A stretch of 47,866 nucleotides of DNA, from NCBI GenBank assembly GCA_949472775.1, contig CASWVG010000016.1, positions 1 through 47,866 of the forward strand, given 5' to 3'. The translations under genes were made by a program, and so were the position numbers. The notes under the pieces were generated by a model. That model saw only the letters and a list, made by a program, of their open reading frames with translations, ran no database searches and was not told the DNA's origin. The DNA is from an uncultured Lachnospiraceae bacterium (GTDB taxonomy: Bacteria; Bacillota; Clostridia; Lachnospirales; Lachnospiraceae). Each line of letters starts with the position of its first letter. Position 1 is the first letter of the stretch. Positions 1 through 6,439 of this stretch are shown here, one piece after another.

Positions 1-204
1 CCGGCAGAGAAACCCGCAGCGTGCGGCTCTGCCTGCGGGGCGGGAGACAAACCGGCAGAGAAACCCGCAGCGTGCGGCTCTGCCTGCGGGGCGGGAGACA
101 AACCGGTGGAGAAACCCGCAGCGTGCGGCTCTGCCTGCGGGGCGGGAGATAAGCCGGTGGAGAAACCCGCGGCATGTGGTTCCGCCTGTGGGGTAGCGGA
201 CAAA
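1..204 (+). repeat. 51-bp in-frame tandem repeat, 4 copies visible
   Basis: Four adjacent 51-bp units run from 1-51, 52-102, 103-153 and 154-204. Units 1 and 2 are identical, unit 3 differs mainly by GCA to GTG (Ala to Val), and unit 4 has several third-position changes. The array continues beyond the left edge of the window. Such an array could change copy number by slippage or recombination, altering the number of modification sites in the peptide. Confidence 0.9.
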
Positions 205-207
205 TAA
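1..207 (+). CDS. ACGX-repeat RiPP precursor-like peptide, 3' part (5' end outside window)
   Basis: This is an open frame from the first base to a TAA at 205-207, so only the C-terminal 68 residues are visible. It is four tandem copies of a 17-residue unit (51 nt each, starts at 1, 52, 103 and 154). Each unit carries two tetrads of the form ACGS-ACGA followed by a charged GDKP(A/V)EKPA linker; the last copy ends ACGS-ACGV-ADK. The DNA copies are nearly identical; the second differs from the first by no base, and the last has drifted at synonymous sites. The radical SAM/SPASM gene follows directly. From memory, such Cys-rich ACGX-repeat peptides are paired with dedicated SPASM maturases and are probably ribosomally made, post-translationally modified peptides, presumably with thioether links. 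The leader region and true start are not visible, so total repeat number is unknown. Confidence 0.75.
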   Translation, partial: PAEKPAACGSACGAGDKPAEKPAACGSACGAGDKPVEKPAACGSACGAGDKPVEKPAACGSACGVADK

Positions 208-225
208 GTCTGCGCTCCGGAGTAC

Positions 226-297
226 ATGGATTGTCCGGCGGTCTGCGAAATGATGGGCTGCCGGACAGCAAAAGACAGCAGAGTAAGGTTGAAATAA
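226..297 (+). CDS. Possible 23-residue Cys-containing small ORF between precursor and maturase
   Basis: An ATG at 226 opens a 23-codon frame ending TAA at 295-297. The peptide begins MDCPAVCEMMGC, with Cys at 3, 7 and 12, and ends in a basic tail. A GGAG sits only 3 nt upstream of the ATG, which is tighter than usual. The frame overlaps an 8-bp hairpin (232-239 with 260-267). It could be a second small substrate or a leader peptide, or simply chance in an intercistronic hairpin. I cannot distinguish these. Confidence 0.2.
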   Translation: MDCPAVCEMMGCRTAKDSRVRLK

Positions 298-349
298 ATT
301 AAAAGCACAGCACTAAAGGTTTACATAAATGAGAAAGAGGAGAAAAAAC

Positions 350-1390
350 ATGAGCGAATATTTTGCTTTTCAGTGGCACATCACGGATGACTGCGATCAG
401 AGATGCAAGCACTGTTATATTTTTTCGGAAAACAACTGCAAGAGTCTGGACGCTATGAACTGGGAACAGATGCAGGAGGTTGTGGCGGCATGTGAGGATT
501 TCTGTGAAGTATACCACAGACTGCCTTATTTTTACATCACGGGTGGCGATCCCATTCTGCACCCGGATTTCTGGCGGCTGTTGGAGCTGTTGAAAAGCAA
601 GGAGATTCCCTTCACAATCCTCGGCAATCCGTTTCACCTAAATGACGAGGTGTGCAGAAGAATGAAGGAATGCGGCTGTCAGAAATATCAGCTTTCGCTG
701 GACGGGATGAGGGAGACTCACGACTGGTTCAGAAAGCCCGGCTCCTTCGACCTGACGCTTGAAAAGATCGGTTGTCTGAAACGGGCGGGTATCCGGGCGG
801 TCATTATGACCACAGTGTCGGGGATAAACATCAAGGAAATCCCGGATATCATCGACACGGTGGTGGAATACAAGGCGGATGTGTTTGCCTTCGCCAGATA
901 CTGTCCCACCAGCGGGGAGAAGGATACGGGGATGACGCCGTTAGAATACCGGGAACTGCTTGCGGCCTGCGACAAGAAGTTTAAGGAGTACGAGGCAGCA
1001 GGCTGCGAAACTTACTTTAACAAGAAGGACCATCTGTGGACTCTTTACGAGTATGAGACCGGCGAATTTAAGATACCGGCGGATGCGAAGGAGGGTGTCA
1101 TTTACGGCGGGTGCAACTGCGGGAACTGCCATATAACGATTCTGCCAAATGGCGATATTTACGTGTGCAGGCGGGTGCAGAACAGTAAGGTGGCAAATAT
1201 ATTTGAAGACCGGCTCTCCGATGTGTGGGTGTGCCAGATGGAGCAGTACCGCGATTACGATAAATTTAAAAAGTGCGCGAAATGCGAGCTGAAGGCATGG
1301 TGCAGAGGCTGTCCTGCCGTGGCAAGCGGGGCGAGTGGGGATTTCTACGATGCGGATCCCAACTGTTGGAAAGAAATCCGCGACGAGTAA
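350..1390 (+). CDS. Radical SAM/SPASM peptide maturase (ACGX-system type)
   Basis: The product is 346 aa. The radical SAM cluster motif CX3CX2C is at C15, C19 and C22 (CDQRCKHC), and a TGGDP motif at 64-68 matches the GGE-like SAM-binding strand. The C-terminal third is a SPASM domain with Cys at 255, 257, 260, 273, 309, 312, 318, 321 and 339, expected to hold two auxiliary [4Fe-4S] clusters. This architecture is usual for enzymes that install sulfur-to-carbon or carbon-carbon bonds in ribosomal peptides. The substrate is very likely the upstream repeat peptide. I chose ATG 350 because AGAGGAGA lies just upstream; an in-frame ATG at 329 lacks a ribosome site. No RRE-like N-terminal domain is apparent. 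The exact bond made is not predictable from sequence. Confidence 0.88.
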   Translation: MSEYFAFQWHITDDCDQRCKHCYIFSENNCKSLDAMNWEQMQEVVAACEDFCEVYHRLPYFYITGGDPILHPDFWRLLELLKSKEIPFTILGNPFHLNDEVCRRMKECGCQKYQLSLDGMRETHDWFRKPGSFDLTLEKIGCLKRAGIRAVIMTTVSGINIKEIPDIIDTVVEYKADVFAFARYCPTSGEKDTGMTPLEYRELLAACDKKFKEYEAAGCETYFNKKDHLWTLYEYETGEFKIPADAKEGVIYGGCNCGNCHITILPNGDIYVCRRVQNSKVANIFEDRLSDVWVCQMEQYRDYDKFKKCAKCELKAWCRGCPAVASGASGDFYDADPNCWKEIRDE

Positions 1391-1444
1391 TAGGATCCGG
1401 CATGGCGAGAAAAGTAGAAGGAGGAAACATGGAAGGAGTGTATC

Positions 1445-2059
1445 ATGGACTTACAGATTTGCTTGGAAAAATTACAGCGGGTGGGCGTGTTAAACTTTGC
1501 CACGGTGGACAAGGACGGCGCCCCGCAGATTCGTAATATCAGCGCAATCCACTATGAGAAGGACGGCTTGTATTTCTTTACGGCGAGAGGGAAGGATTTC
1601 TGCGGGCAGCTGCTCCATGACGGGCGGGTGCAGATACTTGGCTACACAAAATATAAGGAAATGATCCGGCTTTCGGGGTGGGCATACCCTGTGCCGGAAG
1701 AAGAACAGGAGAAGTGGATCGACAGGATATTTGAGGAACAGCCCTATCTTGCAAATGTATATCCCGGTGGAACGAGAAAAATCGGCATAGTTTTTGCTAT
1801 AAAGGAAGGGACGGTAGAATACTTTAATCTGGGCGTGCGTCCCATTTTCCGGGAAACTTATTCTCTTGGAGGCGCTCCTGTTCCAGCAAAGGGATATCGG
1901 ATTTCGGAGCGATGTATCGGCTGTGGAACCTGTGTGAAGTACTGTCCGCAGGCGTGTATCCGGGAGGGAAAACCGTTTGTGATTGAGCAGGAACATTGTC
2001 TGCACTGCGCAAACTGCAAAGAGCATTGCCCGGTGCAGGCGGTGGAGGCGAGGGGATAA
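1445..2059 (+). CDS. FMN split-barrel (PNPOx-like) protein fused to 2x[4Fe-4S] ferredoxin
   Basis: The protein is 204 aa. Residues 1 to about 130 read as a pyridoxamine-phosphate-oxidase-like FMN-binding split barrel (LNFATVDKDGAPQIRN near the N terminus). Residues 157-167 (C157, C160, C163, C167) and 185-195 (C185, C188, C191, C195) form two classical CX2CX2CX3C ferredoxin motifs. This fusion is common in anaerobes as a low-potential flavin/iron-sulfur carrier; the substrate is generally unknown. It lies 54 bp after the radical SAM gene, so it could supply electrons to that enzyme, which is inference. ATG 1445 has AAGGAG at 1433-1438. A stronger GGAGG precedes an out-of-frame ATG at 1429, which might dampen or couple initiation. 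Confidence 0.8.
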   Translation: MDLQICLEKLQRVGVLNFATVDKDGAPQIRNISAIHYEKDGLYFFTARGKDFCGQLLHDGRVQILGYTKYKEMIRLSGWAYPVPEEEQEKWIDRIFEEQPYLANVYPGGTRKIGIVFAIKEGTVEYFNLGVRPIFRETYSLGGAPVPAKGYRISERCIGCGTCVKYCPQACIREGKPFVIEQEHCLHCANCKEHCPVQAVEARG

Positions 2060-2116
2060 CGGTGGGGATTTGGCGGGAAGGAACAAAGCCGGAGTCTGAA
2101 AGGAGAGGAAATCGGT

Positions 2117-3058
2117 ATGGAAGAGAAGCTGGAACAGATCAGACAGGCGTTAGAGCGCGCGGAGAAAGTGGTGATCGGCGCGGGTGCGGGGCTTTCCACC
2201 GCGGCGGGCTTCACCTATATGGGGGAACGCTTTCACAAATACTTTCAGGATTTTATCGACAAGTACGGTTTCGGGGATATGTATACCGGCGGTTTCTATC
2301 CGTTTCCGACCTTGCGGGAAAACTGGGCATACTGGTCAAGATATATTTATGTAAACCGCTATATGGACCCGCCGAAGAACGTGTATCAAGAGCTGTATGA
2401 GTTTGTAAAAGACAAGGACTATTTTGTGGTCACCACAAATGTGGATCACTGTTTCCAGAAGGCGGGATTTGACAGGGAGCGGCTGTATTACACGCAGGGG
2501 GACTACGGGTTGTTTCAGTGCAGCGGATCCTGTCATGACAAAACTTATGAGAATGGGGAGACGGTGCGCGCCATGGTGGAGGCGCAGGGCTTCCGCTTTG
2601 CGCGGGATGGTGGTTTGTACGTGCCGGAGGGCATTGCGCTTTCCATGGAAGTGCCGGACGAACTGATTCCGTACTGCCCGGTGTGCGGAAAGCCCATGAG
2701 CATGAACCTGCGGGCGGATGATACCTTTGTGCAGGATGAGGGATGGTATCTGGCGGCGAAACGGTACGACGCGTTTCTGGAGAAGTGCATGGATCAAAGG
2801 ATTGTATTTTTAGAGCTGGGCGTGGGATACAATACGCCGGGTATCATCAAGTATCCGTTCTGGCGGATGACGGCGGAGAACCCGCAGGCAGTGTATGTCT
2901 GCGTGAATCAAGGGGAAGCTGTCTGTCCGCGGGAGATCGCGGGGCGGTCTGTCTGCTTGGATGACGATATTGGAGAGATCTTGTCTCAATCGGATCAGTG
3001 CATGCATACCGTTAAAATATCTGCTTTTCAGAGAAAAAATCAGACAAATTATGATTAG
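2117..3058 (+). CDS. Class-M-like sirtuin (SirTM-type ADP-ribosyltransferase)
   Basis: The protein is 313 aa with a Rossmann motif GAGAGLSTAAGF at 21-32, TTNVD at 106-110, and a Zn site C135, C139, C187, C190. The residue that is the catalytic His of deacetylase sirtuins is Gln here (Q127 in YTQGDYG). N108 and R199 sit where the protein ADP-ribosylating SirTM sirtuins of pathogens have key Asn and Arg. From memory, SirTMs modify lipoylated GcvH-L and are encoded with a macrodomain hydrolase; a macrodomain gene of the matching type lies at 4010. No GcvH-L or lipoate ligase gene is in the window, so the target here is open. It is the last gene of the left operon, 57 bp after the FMN/ferredoxin gene. 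The start has AAAGGAGAGG 8-14 nt upstream. Confidence 0.82.
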   Translation: MEEKLEQIRQALERAEKVVIGAGAGLSTAAGFTYMGERFHKYFQDFIDKYGFGDMYTGGFYPFPTLRENWAYWSRYIYVNRYMDPPKNVYQELYEFVKDKDYFVVTTNVDHCFQKAGFDRERLYYTQGDYGLFQCSGSCHDKTYENGETVRAMVEAQGFRFARDGGLYVPEGIALSMEVPDELIPYCPVCGKPMSMNLRADDTFVQDEGWYLAAKRYDAFLEKCMDQRIVFLELGVGYNTPGIIKYPFWRMTAENPQAVYVCVNQGEAVCPREIAGRSVCLDDDIGEILSQSDQCMHTVKISAFQRKNQTNYD

Positions 3059-3097
3059 AAAATGAAAACGGTATGCAGGGACATCACGATCATTGAA

Positions 3098-3865
3098 TTA
3101 TGACAGAAACAATTCGTTTTTTCGATAACTACTACAAGCCTTTTTCAATTTCATACTGCCTGCGGCAAGGAGCGTTTTGCTGACACTTCGAGACTTTTGG
3201 GGGCAGACGGCGACGCAGCGCATACAGGAGATACAGCGTTTGGTGTCGGTTTTTGAAGGAGTGGCAGCGTCAATAGCTCCGACAGGACATTTTCCGGCGC
3301 AAAGGCCGCATGCGGTACAATCTTTTCCGGCCTGCGGTTTCATGGGGACACCGCCGTATTCACGGTAGGGACGGTTCCCGGGTAGGTTTGGGCAGGCGGA
3401 CTGATCTCCGGCCTCCATTTTGGAACGGATTGTTACTGCAAAATCGGCAAGCTCCTTTTCGTCCTGCGCGTCAGGACGTCCTGTGGCAAACTGGCGCATG
3501 ATGGAATGCTCCGCAATGGCGGCCACGGCAGCGACAGGGGAAAACCCGGAAGCGGTCAATGTATCCTGCAATTCCACAAAGGTATCGTCATAAGCCCGGT
3601 TTCCGTAAACGACAATGAGAATTGCTTTTGCGCCGTTTCCGCGCATCTGCTGTAAACGCGATACGGCGATGGCAGGAACCCGTCCGCCGTAGGAGGGGAC
3701 GGACACAATGCAGATATCCTCCTCATGAAAAGAAAATGCAGAAAAATCCGCACCAGGGTCGGTGAGATCAATGCAGGTGCTTTGGGGGCAGAAGGAATTG
3801 ACGAACAGATCCGCTGCTTTTTTCGTGCCTCCTGTGGGGGAAAATGTAATATTGTAAACGGACAT
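3098..3865 (-). CDS. EFR1-type flavodoxin/ferredoxin fusion
   Basis: The protein is 255 aa. It has an N-terminal flavodoxin fold with the FMN phosphate loop SPTGGTKK at 9-16, and two C-terminal [4Fe-4S] motifs (C183, C186, C189, C193 and C211, C214, C217, C221). It is a predicted soluble electron carrier of the EFR1 (EF-hand-free, flavodoxin plus ferredoxin) kind common in Clostridia. I chose ATG 3865 because AGGAG lies about 7 nt upstream; an ATG 60 nt further out has no ribosome site. It converges on the sirtuin gene and diverges from the macrodomain gene. It may be one more low-potential donor for the radical SAM enzyme, or may serve unrelated redox chemistry. Confidence 0.8.
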   Translation of the reverse strand: MSVYNITFSPTGGTKKAADLFVNSFCPQSTCIDLTDPGADFSAFSFHEEDICIVSVPSYGGRVPAIAVSRLQQMRGNGAKAILIVVYGNRAYDDTFVELQDTLTASGFSPVAAVAAIAEHSIMRQFATGRPDAQDEKELADFAVTIRSKMEAGDQSACPNLPGNRPYREYGGVPMKPQAGKDCTACGLCAGKCPVGAIDAATPSKTDTKRCISCMRCVAVCPQKSRSVSKTLLAAGSMKLKKACSSYRKNELFLS

Positions 3866-3919
3866 AGCCGGACTCCTTTCGCTTGTGTTTTCTTTTGCCG
3901 GAAAAAACATGTTTTGCGC

Positions 3920-3948
3920 ATTCATGAAAAAATAATTTCTGATATAAT
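3920..3948 (+). promoter_or_regulatory. Probable promoter for the macrodomain gene
   Basis: A perfect TATAAT lies at 3943-3948, 16 bp after a weak -35-like TTCATG (3921-3926). The predicted start near 3955 gives a leader of about 55 nt. The divergent EFR1 gene starts only 55 bp upstream, so control of the two may be shared. Confidence 0.45.
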
Positions 3949-4009
3949 ATGAAAAAGTATATCATCAATAAGGACAAAATTCAACAGTACGGACAGGAGG
4001 CCGGCAGGA

Positions 4010-4933
4010 ATGAAAACGGATAGAAGTGATCTGACAGACCTTTTACTGGAACAATTAAAAGCAGACTCTGCTGAGTGCCGAAATCTGGAAACAGAAGGTT
4101 ACGGCCCGGCGCAGAAACGGCAGACCATCCGTTCTTTGATGAATATCCGTATGCCGGGAGGACTCTCCGAAGCACTTTTGTCGGCGCAGGACGATTATCT
4201 GCGGCAGGAGCGTGACGAGAAAGGAATCGTGACACTCGCTGATATTCCTATGTTACGGGAGCTGGCGGGCGGACGGGACACGGACGGTGCAGGTGAGGTT
4301 TTTCCGGCGGATAAACTGTCCTTCCTGCAAGACGGCGACGCGCCACAGCCTGATTATATGGATAAACTCTCCCTCTGGCAGGGTGACATCACACGACTGC
4401 AGGCGGGTGCCATCGTGAACGCCGCCAACTCGCAGATGCTCGGCTGTTTCATCCCGTGTCACAGATGTATTGACAATGCGATACACAGCGCGGCGGGGAT
4501 GCAGCTTCGGGAGGCGTGCAGCCGGATCATGCAGGAAAAGCGGATGCGTTACGGCAGGCAGTATGAGGAGCCTGTGGGAACTGCCACATTGACAAAGGCG
4601 TACAACCTGCCCTGCGACTATGTGATTCATACGGTGGGACCGATTGTGTACGGGGAACTGACAGACGCATTGAGAGAAGACTTGCGCCGATGTTATGAGA
4701 GTGTTTTGAACTGCTGTGCGGAAAATGGAATCCGCTCTGTGGCTTTCTGCTGCATTTCAACCGGGGAGTTCCATTTCCCGAACGAGGAAGCGGCGGAGAT
4801 CGCGATGAAGACCGTGACGGATTTCTTGAGAGAGAATGCCGACGCGTTAGACAGGGTGATATTCAACGTGTTTAAGGACAGTGACTGGGAAATATACGAG
4901 AGATTGCTGCATGTGTTTCCGGCGGATATGTGA
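4010..4933 (+). CDS. Zn-containing macrodomain ADP-ribosyl hydrolase (SirTM partner type)
   Basis: The protein is 307 aa: an N-terminal helical extension of about 115 residues followed by a macrodomain. GDITRLQAGAIVNAAN (125-140) is the canonical ADP-ribose-binding segment. A GCFIPCHRCIDNAIH stretch (145-159), with C146, C150, H151 and C153, matches my recollection of the zinc-binding insertion of 'Zn-macro' enzymes. HTVGP (207-211) and CISTGEFHFP follow. Known Zn-macros reverse SirTM-mediated protein ADP-ribosylation. The neighbouring class-M-like sirtuin makes that the most likely role here, although the two genes are in separate transcripts flanking a divergent gene. The start is set by AGGAGG and GGCAGGA upstream of ATG 4010. 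Confidence 0.85.
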   Translation: MKTDRSDLTDLLLEQLKADSAECRNLETEGYGPAQKRQTIRSLMNIRMPGGLSEALLSAQDDYLRQERDEKGIVTLADIPMLRELAGGRDTDGAGEVFPADKLSFLQDGDAPQPDYMDKLSLWQGDITRLQAGAIVNAANSQMLGCFIPCHRCIDNAIHSAAGMQLREACSRIMQEKRMRYGRQYEEPVGTATLTKAYNLPCDYVIHTVGPIVYGELTDALREDLRRCYESVLNCCAENGIRSVAFCCISTGEFHFPNEEAAEIAMKTVTDFLRENADALDRVIFNVFKDSDWEIYERLLHVFPADM

Positions 4934-4958
4934 TTCGGGTATGGTGTCCAAAAATACG

Positions 4959-5642
4959 TTACGGCTCCTCTAAAAGCCCGGCGAGCGCACGCTGCCCCGA
5001 CCGATAGGAGGACGCCGCTTCCCGGTAAAGACTATTATAAAAGGCAACGGCAGCCTGCCGTCTCTCCTCTGCCAGTGAGGCGGCTTTTTCCGTGTAAAAG
5101 CGGTCATAGAGATGTTCCAGTTTATATTTGTACTCCTGAAAAAAGGAGGGCGCGTCGTCGCCTGCCCCGTCCGACACCGTGCCGTCCGGCAGGAGGGAGT
5201 ACAGCGGCTCAGAGACAATGCCCTTGTAAATCAAAGTGCGCGCAATCCCCATGGCGCCGGTAACGTCCAGCTTGTCCGCATCAAACAAAATCTTTGCCTC
5301 AGGACTTTGCGGCTGGTTGGCTTCGCGGTAGCGGTGGGTCTGAATACATTGTTTGACATGTCCGGCGTATGCTTTATCAAAGCCGTGTTCAGTCAGAAAC
5401 AGAAATGCCTTTTCGCTTCCCACTGCCGCATGGCAGAGGGCAGGGTTTTCAAACTGTTCTTTCCGCCCGATATCGTGCAGCAGACAGGCGGCGATCAGGA
5501 CGTCGTAATCCACATCTTTCAATGTTTCAGCGATTTCCAGCGCATAATACAGAACGCGGTAGACGTGCTCCCTGTCGTGGGCGCTGTCGTCCATGCAGGA
5601 CAGCATGTAGTTTTCTATTATGGAATAAGTCTCTCTGGTCAT
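4959..5642 (-). CDS. HD-domain metal-dependent phosphohydrolase
   Basis: The protein is 227 aa. The HD signature is H26 (preceded by the helix with H22), H56-D57 in LLHDIGR and D121/D123 in LFDADKLD, the usual metal ligands. Length and order resemble the small YedJ/YpgQ-like HD hydrolases that act on nucleotides or other phosphoesters; the substrate cannot be read from sequence. I chose ATG 5642 because GGAG lies 5-6 nt upstream. A GTG 36 nt earlier is possible but has no ribosome site. It converges with the macrodomain gene, with only 25 bp between their stops. Confidence 0.8.
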   Translation of the reverse strand: MTRETYSIIENYMLSCMDDSAHDREHVYRVLYYALEIAETLKDVDYDVLIAACLLHDIGRKEQFENPALCHAAVGSEKAFLFLTEHGFDKAYAGHVKQCIQTHRYREANQPQSPEAKILFDADKLDVTGAMGIARTLIYKGIVSEPLYSLLPDGTVSDGAGDDAPSFFQEYKYKLEHLYDRFYTEKAASLAEERRQAAVAFYNSLYREAASSYRSGQRALAGLLEEP

Positions 5643-5715
5643 GTCAGCTCCGTTTTCTTTACAAGAAATCTTTGGCACGTAATATAAAACGTATCCGATG
5701 TCCTCACAGTCCGTT

Positions 5716-6282
5716 TCAGTCCCGTATTTTCACATAATAATCTGTATAGCGTGTTCCGTCATGACCGACCAGCGCTTTCTCTGTTGCCTCAAAACCGTGC
5801 ATTTCCAACGCCAGCTTTCGCTGTGTGGCGGAGGAGATGGCTTTGGTGGCGATCATCCGGCAGCAAAACAGGTCGTAGGCGGGAGGTACGATCAGAGATA
5901 AGACTTCCTGAATGTGCGCCACATTCTCATAGTCGCTTCGCAGATCCAGCCGTAGCAGTCCGCAATTGTCAAAAAAGTCTGCCGCCTGTCTGTGGAACAG
6001 TTCGATGGTGCCGACCGCTTCCTTGGTCTGCTGATCGACGATCACCCAGCGCACAAACCACTTTTCACGGTATGATTCCAGCCAGAAATCTACCGCGCCC
6101 TGCATACGCTCCGGTGTCGTGTAGTGAAAATCGTCGCCGTGACAGTTGTCACTGTTAAAAAAGGGCACTGCCTTTTCGTCGGAATATACACGCAGCAGGT
6201 CGGCTGCGTCTGCGGATTCCACCAGGCGCAACAGAAATTTCTCATTTTGCAATACGGGACATGTCACATAAGGGTCTGCCAT
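5716..6282 (-). CDS. GNAT-family N-acetyltransferase (RimJ-like)
   Basis: The protein is 188 aa with the layout of RimJ/RimL-type GNATs: FLLRLVESADAADLLRVY at the N terminus, a VDQQTKEAVGTIELF beta strand pair, the LRLDLRSDYEN acetyl-CoA region and a C-terminal GFEAT...DYYVKIRD end. It probably transfers an acetyl group from acetyl-CoA to an amine of a protein N terminus or small molecule; the substrate is unknown. AAGGAGG precedes ATG 6282 by 7 nt. It lies 73 bp upstream of the HD gene on the same strand, so the two may be co-transcribed. Confidence 0.8.
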   Translation of the reverse strand: MADPYVTCPVLQNEKFLLRLVESADAADLLRVYSDEKAVPFFNSDNCHGDDFHYTTPERMQGAVDFWLESYREKWFVRWVIVDQQTKEAVGTIELFHRQAADFFDNCGLLRLDLRSDYENVAHIQEVLSLIVPPAYDLFCCRMIATKAISSATQRKLALEMHGFEATEKALVGHDGTRYTDYYVKIRD

Positions 6283-6387
6283 TGTCTGCCTCCTTAGCTT
6301 TTAATGTGCCTATTATACCATATGGGGAATGACAAAACAATGAGCTGTGTCAGCTGGATAAGAGGGGAACAATGGAGAAATACAAGA

Positions 6388-6417
6388 GGGACACTCACCT
6401 CAAAACGGCAGTGCCCC
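6388..6417 (-). terminator. Probable intrinsic terminator for the SpoIID/PG-binding gene
   Basis: On the minus strand an 8-bp stem with one G-U pair (6410-6417 with 6388-6395) closes a 14-nt loop and is followed by the T-rich stretch CTTGTATTT. It lies 23 bp past the stop of the 6440 gene. Confidence 0.5.
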
Positions 6418-6439
6418 TTATGCGTAAAGTCAGAAGAAA

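Noticed and set aside
1-204. Tandem 51-bp units considered as a CRISPR array or non-coding repeat
   Set aside because: There are no spacers, the unit length is a multiple of three, and the frame encodes a regular peptide ending in a stop before a radical SAM gene.
1490-2086. Long minus-strand frame opposite the FMN/ferredoxin gene
   Set aside because: It is antisense to a gene with clear FMN and ferredoxin motifs and has no ribosome site or protein-like pattern.
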